Below are positions 6,770 through 8,427 of a stretch of DNA of 8,427 nt, one piece after another; position 1 is the first letter of the stretch, and each line of letters starts with the position of its first letter. This DNA comes from Desulfoprunum sp. GTDB lineage: Bacteria; Desulfobacterota; Desulfobulbia; Desulfobulbales; Desulfocapsaceae. A program made the translations under genes and the position numbers. The stretch spans positions 1-8,427 of the forward strand of contig JAUYSF010000486.1 of assembly GCA_030696435.1 (NCBI GenBank), read 5' to 3'. The notes below the pieces were generated by a model. It saw only the letters and a program-made list of their open reading frames with translations. It was not told the DNA's origin and did not search any database.

Positions 6770-7588
6770 TTATGCCAACCCCAGCATAGCTCGTGCTTCA
6801 GCGACCGTTGCGACCGGGCGTTCCAGTTCGCAGGCGATGCGGACGGAACGCTGGATCAGTTGGGCGTTGGAGAGGGCGAGTTGGCCTTTGCGGTAATAGA
6901 TGTTGTCTTCAAGACCAAGGCGGATGTGGCCGCCCATGGTCATGGCCAGGGTGGTCAGCGGGAGCTGGTGGCGGCCTATGGCGCTGACGGTCCAGGTTTG
7001 GCCGGGTTTGAGGCTTTGCGTGAGCAAAAAGAGGTTCTGGGGCGTGGCAGCCATGCCGCCCGGCACGCCCAGCACGAAGTTGATATGGAAGCGCGGCGGG
7101 ATTGTGCCTTTGGCCAGCAGGCGCTCGGTGGTGTCAAGCATGCCGAAATCGAAGATCTCCAGTTCGGGCATGATGTTTTCGGTCCTGATGGCGGCGGCAA
7201 TGGTCTCGATGGTACGTTCACTGTTCTCGTAGATCTCTGGGCCGAAATTCATGCTGCCCATCGACAGGGTGGCCATCTCCGGTCTGAGACAAAGCGACTG
7301 GTGGCGCTCGGCCAGAGGCGTGCCCACCGCACCGCCGGTGGAATATTGGAGGATGCAGTCGCAACGCCTGCGGATCTGTTCCGTAACCTCCTGGAAGACC
7401 TCAAGCCGCTGGGTTGGCTTGCCTTGCTCATCGCGGACATGCAGGTGGATGATGCTGGCGCCGGCCGCCACCGCCTCAACCGCTGCCGTGGCCAGTTCGG
7501 CGGGTGTTAGCGGCAGGTGCGGGTAGATCTCTCGTGTCAGTTCGGCACCAACAATGGCGCAGGTGATGATCAGCGGCTTAGTCGGCAT
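6770..7588 (-). CDS. kce: 3-keto-5-aminohexanoate cleavage enzyme (Kce, BKACE family)
   Basis: A zinc enzyme of anaerobic lysine fermentation. It condenses 3-keto-5-aminohexanoate with acetyl-CoA to give acetoacetate and 3-aminobutyryl-CoA in the cytoplasm. At 272 residues it matches the characterised family length (about 276). The BKACE (formerly DUF849) TIM-barrel marks are present: E16 in AIVGAELT, the metal-binding HLHVRD (H48, H50), QYSTGG (S83), T107, and near the C-terminus [11 protein letters not shown] with R223, E227 and D228. Their spacing mirrors R226, E230 and D231 described for the Candidatus Cloacamonas enzyme. BKACE proteins use several beta-keto acids, but neighbours kal and kamE fix this one to the lysine pathway. 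The ATG at 7586-7588 has AGAGG upstream and overlaps the kal 3' end by 11 nt, so translation is probably coupled. It is the last gene of the visible operon. Confidence 0.95.
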   Translation of the reverse strand: MPTKPLIITCAIVGAELTREIYPHLPLTPAELATAAVEAVAAGASIIHLHVRDEQGKPTQRLEVFQEVTEQIRRRCDCILQYSTGGAVGTPLAERHQSLCLRPEMATLSMGSMNFGPEIYENSERTIETIAAAIRTENIMPELEIFDFGMLDTTERLLAKGTIPPRFHINFVLGVPGGMAATPQNLFLLTQSLKPGQTWTVSAIGRHQLPLTTLAMTMGGHIRLGLEDNIYYRKGQLALSNAQLIQRSVRIACELERPVATVAEARAMLGLA

Positions 7589-7982
7589 GGCTGAACCTCT
7601 GTTTGTCCTTGGGGGTGACGCAGGTGCCCGAGGCCCGACAGACCAGTACCGGTTCTGCCAGGAGGTCGGCTGCAGTCTCGCCGGCGGCAGGGTTTGGGGC
7701 GATCACCCGCCAGGCCGTAAATTCCATTTTCCTTGATGTTTTGCCAACGCTCACGATGCTGGCCCTGGCCTCGATAAAGTCACCGGCCCGCACCGGTGCC
7801 AGGAATTCCACCGCATCGTAGGCCCGAAACAGGCCCTCATCGCCATCGTAGCGGATGAGCAGTTCGGTGGCCAGATCGCCGAACAGGCCGAGCATCCGGG
7901 CGCCGTCGACCAAGTTGCCGGCGTAGTGGGCTTCGTGGGCGCTCATGCGGAGTCGGATCAGTGCTTCTGCCAGTGGTTTCAT
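7578..7982 (-). CDS. kal: 3-aminobutyryl-CoA ammonia-lyase (Kal)
   Basis: This enzyme removes ammonia from L-3-aminobutyryl-CoA to give crotonyl-CoA, the step after Kce in lysine fermentation. The 134-residue protein is a single hotdog-fold domain with strong family features: [21 protein letters not shown] near the start, [44 protein letters not shown] and a C-terminal [16 protein letters not shown] start it at ATG 7980-7982 because AGGAG (7989-7993) lies 6 nt upstream; a TTG five codons earlier would overlap that ribosome site. It begins 44 nt after the kamE stop. The assignment is secure given the sequence and the flanking kamE and kce. Confidence 0.95.
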   Translation of the reverse strand: MKPLAEALIRLRMSAHEAHYAGNLVDGARMLGLFGDLATELLIRYDGDEGLFRAYDAVEFLAPVRAGDFIEARASIVSVGKTSRKMEFTAWRVIAPNPAAGETAADLLAEPVLVCRASGTCVTPKDKQRFSHAD

Positions 7983-7988
7983 GGGATT

Positions 7989-7993
7989 CTCCT
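7989..7993 (-). promoter_or_regulatory. Shine-Dalgarno AGGAG of kal
   Basis: On the minus strand AGGAG is followed by AATCCC and the ATG at 7980-7982, a 6-nt spacing. It selects this ATG over the upstream in-frame TTG at 7995-7997, which would overlap the ribosome site itself. Confidence 0.75.
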
Positions 7994-8026
7994 GCAATAT
8001 ATGTTGAAGAGGAAAGAGTCAATCGC

Positions 8027-8427
8027 TTATGGCCTCCTGCCCCTGGTCCTGACCAGTGTGGTGGCGATGTAGGAGGCGACCTGGGAGGGCAGGGTGCCCG
8101 GCCCGAAGCCGGCATCGTAGCCGAGCTCGATGGCCAGGTCGTTGGAAACCCGTGGGCCGCCGGCAATGAGCAGAAAGCGCTGCCGGAGACCTTCGGCCTC
8201 AAGCAGCTCGACCAGTTCAGTAAAGTTGCGGATATGGGCGTCCTTTTGGGTGACGGTCTGGGAGACCAGCAGGGCATCGGCCTGTTCACGCACCGCCGCC
8301 TCCACCAGTTCGGTGACCGGGATCTGGGCGCCCATATTGATGGCCTTTATCTGGGGATAACGTTCCAGGCCGTAATCCGGGTTATAGACCTTCATGTTCA
8401 TGATGGCGTCGATGCCGACGGTATGGG
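8027..8427 (-). CDS. kamE: Lysine 5,6-aminomutase beta subunit KamE, C-terminal half (5' end beyond window)
   Basis: The frame is open to the right edge and shows 132 complete codons, about half of a subunit of roughly 260 residues. KamE with KamD moves the terminal amino group of D-lysine or L-beta-lysine by a radical mechanism using adenosylcobalamin and PLP. The fragment begins H-T-V-G-I-D, the second part of the cobalamin-binding DxHxxG motif. Its first His (8423-8425) corresponds to the cobalt ligand His133 of the Clostridium sticklandii enzyme. The Lys at 8390-8392, 11 residues later in MNMK, corresponds to the PLP-binding Lys144. A Rossmann-like B12 domain follows: DALLVSQTVTQKDAHIRNF, a FLLIAGGPRVSN loop, and GYDAGFGPGTLPSQVASYI. 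An ATG inside the fragment (8399-8401) is not the start, because conserved sequence continues through it to the edge. No defect is seen. Confidence 0.95.
   Translation of the reverse strand, partial: HTVGIDAIMNMKVYNPDYGLERYPQIKAINMGAQIPVTELVEAAVREQADALLVSQTVTQKDAHIRNFTELVELLEAEGLRQRFLLIAGGPRVSNDLAIELGYDAGFGPGTLPSQVASYIATTLVRTRGRRP

Noticed and set aside
8399..8401. ATG as the start of a 124-residue B12-binding protein
   Set aside because: Conserved KamE sequence (HTVGIDAI) continues upstream of it in frame to the window edge, so the gene is simply cut by the edge.

Overview
The window carries two gene blocks, both on the minus strand, separated by about 720 bp without a supported gene. Apart from one AT-rich segment the DNA looks moderately GC-rich. 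The gene content suggests a Gram-negative anaerobe that ferments amino acids: an outer-membrane-type lipoprotein signal, a DnaE-type replicase, an FlhG-like ATPase and B12-dependent lysine fermentation genes. The flavour is Desulfobacterota-like (Desulfobulbales is a guess). This placement is inference from protein style and was not tested by a search.

Block A, read in transcription order from about 6049 down to 1, holds: a 100-residue zinc-ribbon protein of unknown function; a 300-residue MinD/ParA P-loop ATPase of the FlhG/FleN type, 14 nt downstream; an AT-rich, 5'-truncated remnant of an acyltransferase-3 membrane protein; a lipoprotein with a globular N-terminal part and about 19 pentapeptide repeats, starting at a GTG with a perfect Shine-Dalgarno; and, 2 nt after the lipoprotein stop, dnaE. 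DnaE is the catalytic alpha subunit of DNA polymerase III. It runs off the left edge with 1117 residues visible and roughly 40-50 missing.

Block B, from the right edge down to 6770, is the distal part of a lysine-fermentation operon in the order kamE (C-terminal half only), kal, kce. KamE is the PLP/B12-binding subunit of lysine 5,6-aminomutase. Kce cleaves 3-keto-5-aminohexanoate with acetyl-CoA to give acetoacetate and 3-aminobutyryl-CoA. Kal deaminates 3-aminobutyryl-CoA to crotonyl-CoA. kal and kce overlap by 11 nt. The other pathway genes (kamD and kdd, for example) would lie beyond the right edge.

The gap at 6050-6769 has a cluster of inverted repeats at 6402-6459, including a perfect 10-bp arm pair, and an AT-rich stretch next to the kce 3' end. 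I see no tRNA, rRNA, CRISPR array or intact mobile element. No clearly new system is visible. The most unusual points are the lipoprotein gene placed directly before dnaE, the uncharacterised zinc-ribbon/FlhG-like pair, and the structured intergenic segment.
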